Positions 1-7,435 of a DNA stretch of 22,849 nucleotides are shown in pieces; positions within the stretch are counted from its first letter, which is position 1, and each line of letters opens with the position of its first letter. The notes under the pieces were generated by a model that did no database searches, had not been told where the DNA came from, and saw only the letters and a program-made list of their open reading frames with translations. This stretch comes from Acidithiobacillus montserratensis (GTDB lineage Bacteria > Pseudomonadota > Gammaproteobacteria > Acidithiobacillales > Acidithiobacillaceae), in NCBI RefSeq assembly GCF_018853465.1, contig NZ_JABBOU010000091.1, forward strand, positions 1 through 22,849, in the 5' to 3' direction. The translations under genes and the position numbers were made by a program.

Positions 1-249
1 GGCGGGCATGGTGGTCACAATGGCTTGCGTGATCTGGATCGGGCCCTGGGAACCCGGGAGTACTGGCGCCTGCGCATCGGTATCGGCCATCCCGGGCACA
101 AGGATGCAGTCATCCATTATGTCCTCGGCAACCCGCAGGCAGCGGATCAAGGGTCGATAGATGCCGCCATTGACCGCAGCCTCGCCGTTCTCCCGGACTT
201 TCTCCAGGGGCGCAGCGATGCGGCGCAAAAAACCCTGCACAGCAATTAG
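1..249 (+). CDS. pth: Peptidyl-tRNA hydrolase, C-terminal part (5' end outside window)
   Basis: The open frame enters from base 1 without a start and ends at TAG 247-249, giving the last 82 residues of a Pth-family enzyme. The first residues read [12 protein letters not shown], the glycine/histidine-rich segment of the Pth fold with the conserved Asn. It is followed by the family's [10 protein letters not shown] strand and the VLGNP motif. Pth is a cytosolic enzyme that hydrolyses the ester bond of peptidyl-tRNAs dropped by stalled ribosomes, recycling tRNA. The gene ends 9 nt before ychF, and its last codons carry the ribosome binding site of ychF, so the two are probably one transcript. The pth-ychF pair is common in proteobacteria. 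The catalytic His lies upstream, outside the window. Confidence 0.95.
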   Translation, partial: GGHGGHNGLRDLDRALGTREYWRLRIGIGHPGHKDAVIHYVLGNPQAADQGSIDAAIDRSLAVLPDFLQGRSDAAQKTLHSN

Positions 250-258
250 GAGTATGAT

Positions 259-1350
259 ATGGCTTTGGCTTGTGGCATCGTCGGTCTTCCCAACGTGGGT
301 AAATCCACTCTCTTCAATGCGATCACCAAAGCCGGTATCGCGGCGGAAAATTATCCTTTTTGTACTATAGAGCCCAATGTCGGCCTGGTATCCGTACCGG
401 ACCCTCGCCTGCAGGCCCTGACCGCAATCGTCAAGCCCCAGAATGTGGTGCCGGCCACCATGGAGTTTGTGGATATTGCCGGACTGGTAGCCGGCGCTGC
501 CCAGGGTGAAGGGCTGGGCAACCAGTTTCTCGCCCACATTCGTGAAACCGATGCCATAGCCCTGGTCACCCGCTGTTTTGACGATCCCAATGTGGTCCAT
601 GTGAGTGGTCAGATAGATCCTGTGGCCGATCTGGATACGGTGCTGACCGAACTGATTCTGGCCGACATCAGCACCGTCGAAAAAGGCCAGGCGCGGGTGA
701 CCCGTCAGGCCAAGGGCGGGAACAAGGAGGCGGTGGCCGAAGCTGCGGCCATGGCCCGCCTGCTGCCCCATCTCAACAGCGGCAAGCCGGCCGCGAGCCT
801 CGACCTGAACACCGAGGAAAAAGCCCACTTACGCGGGCTGTTTCTGCTCACCATGAAACCCATGATGGTCATTGCCAATGTGGCGGAAGACGAAATTCAA
901 GATGGCCCCTGGCGTCCCCTTCTGGAAGCCTGGGCGGCTGAACGCCATGCCAGCGTGGTCCCGGTCTGTGCAGCCATTGAATCCGAACTGGCGGAACTGG
1001 AGCCCGACGAGCAAAATGCTTTTCTCCAGGATCTAGGTCTGGAAGAACCGGGGCTCAATCGCATCATCCGCGCAGCCTATGGTCTCCTCGGCCTGCAGAC
1101 CTATTTTACGGCCGGCGTCAAGGAAGTACGGGCCTGGACCATTCCGGTGGGCGCCACGGCCCCCCAGGCAGCTGGTGTGATTCACAGCGATTTCGAAAGG
1201 GGTTTTATCCGCGCCCAAACCATCGCCTATGCCGACTTCATCCAGTACCGGGGGGAGCAGGGCGCCAAGGAAGCCGGCAAAATGCGTGCCGAAGGCAAGG
1301 AATATGTAGTGCATGACGGGGACGTGCTGAATTTCCTGTTTAATGTTTAA
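259..1350 (+). CDS. ychF: Redox-regulated ATPase/GTPase YchF (Obg family)
   Basis: A complete 363-residue protein, the normal length for YchF. The P-loop GLPNVGKST is at about residues 8-16 and the switch/G3 segment DIAGLVAGA at about 71-79. The nucleotide-specificity motif is NVAE (N207-E210), the NxxE form that makes YchF prefer ATP over GTP, instead of the NKxD of true GTPases. The C-terminal TGS domain starts near residue 280 and ends with the typical [12 protein letters not shown]. YchF is a cytosolic, ribosome-associated P-loop ATPase linked to stress responses and translation. The start ATG has AGGAG (248-252) 6 nt upstream, overlapping the pth stop. The stop is only 13 nt before the kleisin-like gene that opens the Wadjet-type cassette. 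Confidence 0.97.
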   Translation: MALACGIVGLPNVGKSTLFNAITKAGIAAENYPFCTIEPNVGLVSVPDPRLQALTAIVKPQNVVPATMEFVDIAGLVAGAAQGEGLGNQFLAHIRETDAIALVTRCFDDPNVVHVSGQIDPVADLDTVLTELILADISTVEKGQARVTRQAKGGNKEAVAEAAAMARLLPHLNSGKPAASLDLNTEEKAHLRGLFLLTMKPMMVIANVAEDEIQDGPWRPLLEAWAAERHASVVPVCAAIESELAELEPDEQNAFLQDLGLEEPGLNRIIRAAYGLLGLQTYFTAGVKEVRAWTIPVGATAPQAAGVIHSDFERGFIRAQTIAYADFIQYRGEQGAKEAGKMRAEGKEYVVHDGDVLNFLFNV

Positions 1351-1363
1351 GCGTTGAGCGGAA

Positions 1364-2623
1364 ATGGCTAATCCCCGCTCGCTGGTTTATGCGCTTTACA
1401 CCCACTGGGACACCGTGGAAATACTGGCGCGTTTGTCGCGGGACTTTGCCGTGCTCACCAGCGATCAAGTGTTGAATAGTATTGCCAAGGCATCTGCACA
1501 GCTGGATGCGGAGGCGCAGGGAGCGGTCCTGCGAACGTTAGTCAATGCTGACATCCTGCACAGCTTACCGCGCAGCAGTGATCTGCAACTCAACGCCTAT
1601 GTGCTGGAATTTGTGCGCAGTATCACCCGCGAGCATGAGCTGGGTCTGACAGCTGTGCTGCAAGCACGCATAGCCGCCATTCGTGAGGCCACCGAGGCGC
1701 TCAACGATGGGATGGCGAGAGCAGACATGGATCGTGTACGCGCAGCCGCCAACCAACTGGCAGAACTCTTTCGTCAAATCAATCTGCAACTTGACCAGGA
1801 TCGACATGCCCTGTTTGATCTGGCGGAAAACGCCAAAAGCGCCGACAGCAGCATGCCGATTACCCAGCGCTACCGACAGGTGCTCGAAGCCTACGACTAT
1901 TATGTAGAGCCGATGAACCAGATGATGGACAGCGGTTCGCAGGGCACCTTTTATCGTTACCTGGAAGACGCCGAGCATGGCCTCGATATGGGCCTGGAAC
2001 GGTTGTCGGCACAAGGCGCACTCTATTCCCATCGCCTGCAATTACGTCAGGTGGCCTATCAGGCCAAGGAGTTACGCCGCTTTGGCCGTCTGGTCGCACA
2101 ACAGTGTGCCGACACCTTGTTGCCCTTGCGCGAAGAACTCCGTCAACACAACGCGCTGAGCAGTGCAGTCAGCCTGCTGCTGGGGCAGGTCCGCAAACGC
2201 GGTTTGCGTCATGCGCTAACGCGCCAGTGTGAAAACACGGCACTACCCGTCTGGCGTAATGAGCGCGGTTTCAAGCTGCAACTGGGCGACGAAGTGCGCG
2301 CGGTCATGGCTGCCGCCAGTCACTACCAAGCACAGACCGTGGCTTTTCCGCAGGACGAACCCACCGGGAACGAGCAATTACTGGAGCATGTTGACGAAGC
2401 CGGTATCCGTGTACATCTGAACCGCAGCCTACCGATAGAGAACCTGTTGGAGTGGCTGAATACACATTATGCCTACCTGCAGGATGCCACCTTGCTACGT
2501 CTTTTCCATGACCTGCAGCACGAATCGAGCTGGAATATGGCAGCGGCGGACCAAACCCAAACAACAACGCTGAGGACGATCCGTGTCCTGCACCATCCTC
2601 ACCGAGTGAGCATCCCGCAATGA
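1364..2623 (+). CDS. jetA: MukF/MksF-like kleisin, JetA-type subunit of a Wadjet/Mks condensin
   Basis: A 419-residue protein that opens a four-gene overlapping cassette. The first 80 or so residues look like a winged helix (VEILARLSRDFAVLTSDQVL). The middle, about 90-290, is almost wholly helical and rich in Leu, Gln, Arg and Glu. A second winged-helix-like segment lies at about 355-395 (PIENLLEWLNTHYAYLQ). That is the layout of MukF/MksF/JetA kleisins, which bridge the SMC heads and bind the MukE-type subunit. Identity rests mainly on the neighbours, since single-sequence recognition of this divergent family is weak. The stop overlaps the next ATG by 4 nt (ATGA). The Shine-Dalgarno is poor (GAGCGG, about 1355-1360), and no promoter fits the 13 nt after ychF, so expression probably depends on readthrough from pth-ychF. 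Confidence 0.78.
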   Translation: MANPRSLVYALYTHWDTVEILARLSRDFAVLTSDQVLNSIAKASAQLDAEAQGAVLRTLVNADILHSLPRSSDLQLNAYVLEFVRSITREHELGLTAVLQARIAAIREATEALNDGMARADMDRVRAAANQLAELFRQINLQLDQDRHALFDLAENAKSADSSMPITQRYRQVLEAYDYYVEPMNQMMDSGSQGTFYRYLEDAEHGLDMGLERLSAQGALYSHRLQLRQVAYQAKELRRFGRLVAQQCADTLLPLREELRQHNALSSAVSLLLGQVRKRGLRHALTRQCENTALPVWRNERGFKLQLGDEVRAVMAAASHYQAQTVAFPQDEPTGNEQLLEHVDEAGIRVHLNRSLPIENLLEWLNTHYAYLQDATLLRLFHDLQHESSWNMAAADQTQTTTLRTIRVLHHPHRVSIPQ

Positions 2624-3228
2624 CGACACCATCGCCCTTGGCCGCCACTCTGTCTCAGATGCCCGCTTTGGCCGAGCTGTTGCGGTTGTTTCTGTCCGGC
2701 AAGCACCTGAACCGGGTGGCCGAACCGGCACTTTGGGCGGAACTGGAAAAGCAGGAAGACAGCTACATCAGCCTCTTTGCCGCCTTGGGATTTGACCTGC
2801 GTCTGGATGCCAGGGGCTTTGCCTGGTTTCATAGTGGCGATGCCAGCAGCAATATTGGCAAAACCAGCCGCCACTTGGCTTTGTTGTTCATGGTGATTTT
2901 CGATGCCCAGGCCAATACTGGTAAAGCCCTGCAGAGTTTTACCGATTGGCTGATCGACAATGACTGGCTGATTGAGGTTTACAAGCAACAACAAGACTTG
3001 CTGGAGACTGAAGGCTTTAACCCAGACACACTGACGGAGCTCCTGGGCCGTGCCTGTACCCTGGGCTTTGCCGTGGCCGAACCAGCTGGCTGGCGACTGC
3101 TGCCGGCCGTGTACCGCTATCTCGATCACTTCGAGGACCTGGCACTGGCTGCCAAGGACGACAGTGACGAGGGAGGTAGCATGGCCGATGGGGATCTGGA
3201 TATACCGGATGACGAGGAGGACAGTTGA
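2620..3228 (+). CDS. jetB: MukE/MksE-like subunit, JetB-type
   Basis: A 202-residue protein between the kleisin-like and SMC-like genes, the position and size of MksE/JetB (DUF4194-like). Helical segments around LAELLRLFLSGKHLNRV and TDWLIDNDWLIEVYKQQ, followed by a short strand-rich stretch (LGFAVAEPAGWRLLPAVYRYL), fit the tandem winged helices of this family. The subunit would bind the kleisin and DNA and hold the SMC dimer in its loader conformation. The C-terminal tail of about 25 residues is very acidic (DGDLDIPDDEEDS). Its GAG-GAG codons also form the Shine-Dalgarno of the next gene. It starts at ATG 2620, inside the stop of jetA, and its TGA shares one base with the jetC ATG, so translation is probably coupled. 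Confidence 0.78.
   Translation: MTTPSPLAATLSQMPALAELLRLFLSGKHLNRVAEPALWAELEKQEDSYISLFAALGFDLRLDARGFAWFHSGDASSNIGKTSRHLALLFMVIFDAQANTGKALQSFTDWLIDNDWLIEVYKQQQDLLETEGFNPDTLTELLGRACTLGFAVAEPAGWRLLPAVYRYLDHFEDLALAAKDDSDEGGSMADGDLDIPDDEEDS
3214..3220 (+). promoter_or_regulatory. Ribosome binding site that decides the jetC start
   Basis: GAGGAGG lies 7 nt before ATG 3228. This favours that ATG over the in-frame TTG at 3225, which would leave only 4 nt. The site is inside the codons for the acidic tail of jetB. Confidence 0.7.
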
Positions 3229-5981
3229 TGCAATATGGCTTCCAACGTCTTGTTTTACTGGGCAGCGCCGGCTTCTCTCGCGCCGAGTTGCCACTCGATG
3301 GTGCAGTTTCTCTGGTGGCACCCAACAATACCGGCAAAACCAGCCTGATCAATGCGCTGCAGTTCTTGCTGATTATCGACCGCCGTCGTATGGATTTTGG
3401 TGCCCACGATGTGGACAAGAGCCGACGCTTTTATTTTCCCAATAATAGTGCCTATGTACTGCTGGAATTATCGCTGCCGGAGTCTGGGACTGTGGTGTTG
3501 GGCTGCGTAGGCAAAGGAGTGAGCTACGAGTACGAATATTTCGCCTACGCCGGCCCGCTCCAAGTCGAGGAATTCTGTCAGCCGGATGGCACGCTGGTGG
3601 CGCAGCCGCAATTGGCCAGCCACTTGGCTACCCACGGGCGCCGGGTATTCAACTACAACAGCAGTGAATTTGCAGACATGGTATACGGAGGACGCAGTCG
3701 CAAGTTCGCCAGCCAACAGGACTTCTGCGTATTTCGCCTGGAGCATGTCAGTGATGCCACTGTTTTTCAGCGCGTCCTCACGCGCACATTGCGTTTGGAT
3801 AAATTGCGCTCCAATGAAGTAAAGGACTATTTGCTGCAGATTTTCCAGCGCGACCTGCCTGATGCCGGCATCGACTTCAAGGCAGAATGGGACAAGGCTT
3901 TTGCGGATCTCAATGCCGAACGCAGCCAGTATCTCGCGGCTGTTCGTCTGCAAGATACGCTTGCCGGGCTTGAGCAGAAGCAGGAGGCGCGGCTCGTGTT
4001 ACGCGGCAAGCTGTTGTGTTGGCGCCCCTTGATCGATGCGTCGCTGGGTCAGTGGCAACAGCATTACGAGGCTCGCCAACAAGAATTACAGCAGGAACTG
4101 GCACAGTGTGACGTCGAGCTGCAACGTTTGCGTGAACAGGACATTCAGTCGGCACGCGAGCAGACCCAATGCGAGCAGGAACAAAGACAACTTCGTCAGC
4201 AATGCGAAGCGTTGCGTGCGTTGCAGCAGTATTTTTCTCTGGTTACCGACCGCTCCGTGCTGGAAGAACGCCGCAGCGAAGTACAGGAGCAACGTGATGC
4301 CCTCGTGGTTCGCATTCGCCAGGCGCAAAGTCGGTCGTCTGCCAGCATCGAGCGCGAGCTGGCGCGGTGCGAACAGGAACTGGCACAACTGGCACAGGAG
4401 ATACGCACCCAAGGACAGAACCTTTATCAGCAACTCGCCACTGTGCTGGCAGCAGAGCAACTCGACGCGCTGAACAAGGTGCTGGCCAAACCAGTCCTTA
4501 CCTTAAGCGCAGAGGATTTCCAGATTGATGGCGAAGCATTGCTTGCAGCCTTGCCTCATGCCAAGTCAGGGCAGTTCAACCTACCCGGCCTACAGCTGCG
4601 GCTGGGAACCCTGCCGATACAGTATCAACAACGCAGCCTGACGGAACTTGGCGAACTGCAGCAGGAATTGCAGCAACAGCAGGCTCAGCTCCGCGAGCAG
4701 CTGGCTACCGCTCAAGCGCTGGAAAGCGTCCAACAGCAACGCCAGGTGCTTGAGCAGCAACTGGCGCAACTGGATGCGGAGTTGCGGGATTACACACAAA
4801 TGCAGGACTTGCAGCAAAGCCAAGGCGAGCGCCAGAGTCGGCTGGAAAGATTGGCACAGCAACTCACCGAACTGGCTGCCCACCTGACACAGGCGGCAGA
4901 GCGAAACCGGACCCTGGACCAGCTCCGTCAACAGCGGCAGCAGGACTTGGCTACCTTGCAGCAGCAACATCGGCAGATCGAGCAACGCCGTAACCAAAGG
5001 ATCGATCATCAGGCTCCTTTCACCTGGCTGGCCGACCTGCCCCACTATCCCTGGCTGGCCCAACCCGGGTTCGCAGCAGAACAACTGTCCGAACACTTGC
5101 CAACCTATTTGGCCGACTGCCGCGAGTTGCTGGACCTGGATGAGCAAATTCAGCAACGGCTGGCGGAAATTCATATCAGTGGATTAACCAAGTATCAGTT
5201 TATCGGCGAACCGGAAAGCGAAATCACTCGTCTGCTTGAATTTGCCCATCACCTGCCGCAGGAAGCCGAAGCCCTGGAAAAAAGGGTCCGCTCGGCGGTG
5301 GTGAATGTGGCGGCCAGCTTACGAGAGCTGCGCGACGGCCTGTTGGCCTTCAAACGCCGGATGCGCGAATTCAACCGCAAGATCAGCGGCCGCCAGCTTT
5401 CCGATCTGGAGGTATTCAAGATCGAAGCCGAGGACGAAAGTACCCTGGTCGAAGCCATCGAGTTACTCATCAACACCGCAGCCACGGTGGGCAGCGGCGA
5501 GACTTTCGAGTTATTCAACCAGCAGAGCGTACTCGACGATGATCAGCTCAATCGCGCCAAAACCATTCTGATAGAGGAAGGTAACGCACGCCACGGTCTA
5601 CGGGTCGCCGACCTGTTCCGCCTGCGTTTCTGGGTCGGGAAGGCAGGTCGTGAGCCCGATGCCTTCGATGATCTCGACAGTGCCGCCTCCAATGGCACCG
5701 TGCTGATGGCCAAGCTGGTGACCGGTCTGGCAATGCTGCATCTGATGCAAGACCAGCGCCGCCCCATCCAGGGCATCTGCTACCTGGACGAAGCACTGGC
5801 ACTGGATGCGCGCAATCAGCTCAGCCTGATCAATACCGCAGCGGAATTCGGCTTTTCCCTGATTTTTGCTTCTCCTGCACCCCTGACCACCGTGCGTTAT
5901 TGTGTCCCCATACATCACCGCCATGGCAGCAATCAGATCAGCCGCTTCAGCTGGCAGATCATCGAGCCAGTGGAAACCTGA
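3228..5981 (+). CDS. jetC: Short MukB/MksB-like SMC ATPase, JetC-type
   Basis: A 917-residue ATPase with SMC layout. The N-terminal head carries Walker A APNNTGKT (31-38), followed by SLINALQFLLI. A first coiled coil runs from about 245 to 400. A non-coil, hinge-like stretch lies at about 405-470 (around AKSGQFNLPGLQLRL). A second coiled coil runs from about 470 to 595. The C-terminal head has the ABC-signature position SNGT (821-824) and Walker B ICYLDE (D854, E855). In Wadjet and Mks systems this motor extrudes DNA loops and delivers circular DNA to the nuclease subunit. Three features stand out. The first Walker A glycine is Ala. The signature is SNGT where SMC proteins usually have SGG. 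The protein is much shorter than MukB (about 1,480 residues), mostly through short coils. The coils are very Gln-rich. The gene is coupled to jetB through a TGATG junction. Confidence 0.85.
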   Translation: MQYGFQRLVLLGSAGFSRAELPLDGAVSLVAPNNTGKTSLINALQFLLIIDRRRMDFGAHDVDKSRRFYFPNNSAYVLLELSLPESGTVVLGCVGKGVSYEYEYFAYAGPLQVEEFCQPDGTLVAQPQLASHLATHGRRVFNYNSSEFADMVYGGRSRKFASQQDFCVFRLEHVSDATVFQRVLTRTLRLDKLRSNEVKDYLLQIFQRDLPDAGIDFKAEWDKAFADLNAERSQYLAAVRLQDTLAGLEQKQEARLVLRGKLLCWRPLIDASLGQWQQHYEARQQELQQELAQCDVELQRLREQDIQSAREQTQCEQEQRQLRQQCEALRALQQYFSLVTDRSVLEERRSEVQEQRDALVVRIRQAQSRSSASIERELARCEQELAQLAQEIRTQGQNLYQQLATVLAAEQLDALNKVLAKPVLTLSAEDFQIDGEALLAALPHAKSGQFNLPGLQLRLGTLPIQYQQRSLTELGELQQELQQQQAQLREQLATAQALESVQQQRQVLEQQLAQLDAELRDYTQMQDLQQSQGERQSRLERLAQQLTELAAHLTQAAERNRTLDQLRQQRQQDLATLQQQHRQIEQRRNQRIDHQAPFTWLADLPHYPWLAQPGFAAEQLSEHLPTYLADCRELLDLDEQIQQRLAEIHISGLTKYQFIGEPESEITRLLEFAHHLPQEAEALEKRVRSAVVNVAASLRELRDGLLAFKRRMREFNRKISGRQLSDLEVFKIEAEDESTLVEAIELLINTAATVGSGETFELFNQQSVLDDDQLNRAKTILIEEGNARHGLRVADLFRLRFWVGKAGREPDAFDDLDSAASNGTVLMAKLVTGLAMLHLMQDQRRPIQGICYLDEALALDARNQLSLINTAAEFGFSLIFASPAPLTTVRYCVPIHHRHGSNQISRFSWQIIEPVET

Positions 5982-5983
5982 TC

Positions 5984-6850
5984 ATGGATCGCACCTTACG
6001 CGTGGCATTGCTCAAATTGCATACTCAGAAAGCCATACCAGCCAGCCAGTTCACCGTCGCCCAGCGCAGTGCCCTGGACCGCTTTGCCCGGCAAACCGGG
6101 GCGGTGACTTGCCAGCGTCAGGGGCGCGGGGATATATATCGCGTCAGCGACACACAGTTATTCGCAACACATCTGGCCGCCCTCTCTCCTCAGACCGAAA
6201 TTGTGAACATGGCGGAGCATCTCCCGCTGCGGGCTCAGCATATTGCCCACGCCCGAGACAGCAAGGCGCGCAGTCACCAGCACGACTGCCACTACCCGCT
6301 GCTTAAGGCAGTCGGTGAACAAGTGCTGTGGCGGCAGGGCGAATACGGGAGCGAGCTGCCACTCAGTCAGCTCACGCGCAAGTTCGGGGCAAGCAGCCTG
6401 TGCATTGAATCCGCCGACACCTGGCAAAGCCAGCAGCCGCTCTGGCTGGTGGAAAATCAGGCGCTTTTTGACCGCAGCGATTGGCTGCCGACTGAAACCC
6501 GGGCCACCCTCTTGTATTACGGCGGGCAGCTGGATGGCCGGCTTCTCGCCTGGTTGACCCAGCGCCCGCGTGCCAGTCGCATCGTGCTTTTCCCGGACTA
6601 TGACGGTGTGGGTCTCGCGAATTTTGCGCGACTTTACACCCGGCTTGGCGACGCCTGCGAATACTGGCTGATGCCCGACTGGCAAATCAAATTGGCGCGC
6701 TACGGCAGCCCGCAGCTATGGCAGGATACCTTTCGGGAATTCACCAGTGCCATTTCGCTGTTGCCGGATTACTTAGGCGCGTTAACCGAACAAATGCGTC
6801 AATCTGGTCTTGCGCTCGAACAGGAAGCGGTTTGGTTACCGTCTTCATAG
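5984..6850 (+). CDS. jetD: TOPRIM-domain nuclease, JetD/MksG-type
   Basis: A 288-residue protein, last of the cassette. The N-terminal 55 or so residues resemble a winged helix (LLKLHTQKAIPASQFTV, then a basic RQGRGDIYRV wing). The C-terminal half is a TOPRIM fold, with the catalytic Glu in LVENQALF (E157, N158) and the DxD motif in LFPDYDGVG (D205, D207), so the metal-binding set looks intact. In Wadjet this subunit resembles the topoisomerase VI A / Spo11 nuclease and cuts plasmid DNA held by the SMC complex. It is shorter than the two-domain DUF3322-DUF2220 JetD of the best-known Wadjet type. The start ATG is 2 nt after the jetC stop. In-frame codons continue upstream to 5900 inside jetC, but the ATG at 5984 fits the cassette spacing. 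No terminator is visible after the stop. Confidence 0.82.
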   Translation: MDRTLRVALLKLHTQKAIPASQFTVAQRSALDRFARQTGAVTCQRQGRGDIYRVSDTQLFATHLAALSPQTEIVNMAEHLPLRAQHIAHARDSKARSHQHDCHYPLLKAVGEQVLWRQGEYGSELPLSQLTRKFGASSLCIESADTWQSQQPLWLVENQALFDRSDWLPTETRATLLYYGGQLDGRLLAWLTQRPRASRIVLFPDYDGVGLANFARLYTRLGDACEYWLMPDWQIKLARYGSPQLWQDTFREFTSAISLLPDYLGALTEQMRQSGLALEQEAVWLPSS

Positions 6851-6953
6851 AGACTATCCGAGAAATTGATTATCCAGTTCAACAGCTCAGAAAATCCATA
6901 CACCTTACAGCAAAAAATATTATGCAACAATTTGAAATGATAGATTATTTTCC
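6851..6953. other. AT-rich spacer after the Wadjet-type cassette
   Basis: About 100 bases that are clearly more AT-rich than the flanking genes, with runs such as AAAAAATATTATG. No credible gene, terminator hairpin or transfer-related repeat is visible. It may mark the downstream edge of an inserted cassette, which is an inference from base composition alone. Confidence 0.4.
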
Positions 6954-6983
6954 TTGAAAAGCCCTCGCTGAACTGGCGATAAT
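6954..6983 (+). promoter_or_regulatory. Sigma-70-type promoter for the yidB-like gene
   Basis: TTGAAA at 6954-6959 and GATAAT at 6978-6983 are separated by 18 nt. Transcription would start near 6990, about 40 nt before the ATG at 7031. It separates this gene from the jet cassette upstream. Confidence 0.6.
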
Positions 6984-7017
6984 CGGGTGGGACAATTCCC
7001 GTTTTATAACCACGTTC

Positions 7018-7023
7018 AAGGAG
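7018..7023 (+). promoter_or_regulatory. Ribosome binding site that decides the yidB start
   Basis: AAGGAG lies 7 nt before ATG 7031. The in-frame ATG at 7025 leaves only 1 nt of spacing, so 7031 is the better start. Confidence 0.75.
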
Positions 7024-7030
7024 AATGATC

Positions 7031-7435
7031 ATGAGTTTGCTTGATTCAGCCATGTCCGCACTCGGCGGTGGATCTGACAGTACCCAGAGTTCCCTGCTGG
7101 GCGAAGCCGTCAACTTTGTACAAAATCAGCCGGGCGGCCTGTCCGGCCTGGTACAGCAACTGCAGAGCCAGGGACTGGGCGATGTGGTGCAATCATGGAT
7201 CAGTAACGGCGCCAATCAACCCATTACCGCCGATCAGATCCAGCAGCTGCTGGGCAGTGATACCGTGCAACAAATCGCCGGTAAAATAGGCATTGACCCC
7301 AATACGGTTGCGAGCGGCTTGTCCCAGGCTTTGCCCGAACTGGTCAACCAGCTGACGCCCAACGGCGAAGTGCCCGCCGATGGCAATCTGCTGAGTGATG
7401 GTCTCAACATGCTGAAGGGAAAACTTTTTTCCTAA
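7031..7435 (+). CDS. yidB: YidB/DUF937 family protein
   Basis: A 134-residue protein beginning MSLLDSAMSALGGGS and matching the YidB (DUF937) pattern throughout. It has a Gly/Ser/Gln-rich start, a repeated LVQQLQSQGLGDVVQSWI segment, the ITADQIQQLLGSD motif and a final helix with LPELVNQLTPNG. There is no signal peptide or membrane segment, so it is probably cytosolic. The molecular function of the family is not established, and I propose none. It has its own promoter and a good Shine-Dalgarno. Its stop overlaps the stop of the convergent rppH by 4 nt, so neither gene has room for a separate terminator. The symbol marks family membership only. Confidence 0.85.
   Translation: MSLLDSAMSALGGGSDSTQSSLLGEAVNFVQNQPGGLSGLVQQLQSQGLGDVVQSWISNGANQPITADQIQQLLGSDTVQQIAGKIGIDPNTVASGLSQALPELVNQLTPNGEVPADGNLLSDGLNMLKGKLFS

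Noticed and set aside
3225..3227. TTG at 3225 as the start of the SMC-like gene
   Set aside because: The adjacent ATG at 3228 has better Shine-Dalgarno spacing and gives a typical stop-start overlap.
2599..3321. Long minus-strand open frame (240 codons) opposite jetB
   Set aside because: It spans gene junctions of a clearly coupled plus-strand cassette and has no recognisable motif.
3900..5000. Repetitive CAG/CAA and GAACTG-like tracts in jetC as DNA repeats
   Set aside because: They follow from the Gln/Leu/Glu-rich heptads of the coiled coil; no exact tandem unit is seen.
4590..5174. Long minus-strand open frame (194 codons) inside jetC
   Set aside because: A Leu/Gln-rich mirror of the Gln/Leu-rich coiled-coil codons on the plus strand; no start signal or recognisable domain.
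5900..5983. A 28-residue N-terminal extension of the TOPRIM protein
   Set aside because: It lies wholly within the jetC coding region and has no homology-like features; ATG 5984 fits the cassette spacing.
6874..6976. Inverted arms CCAGTTCA and TGAACTGG after jetD
   Set aside because: Only 8 bp each, 87 nt apart, and the second is within the yidB promoter; likely chance.
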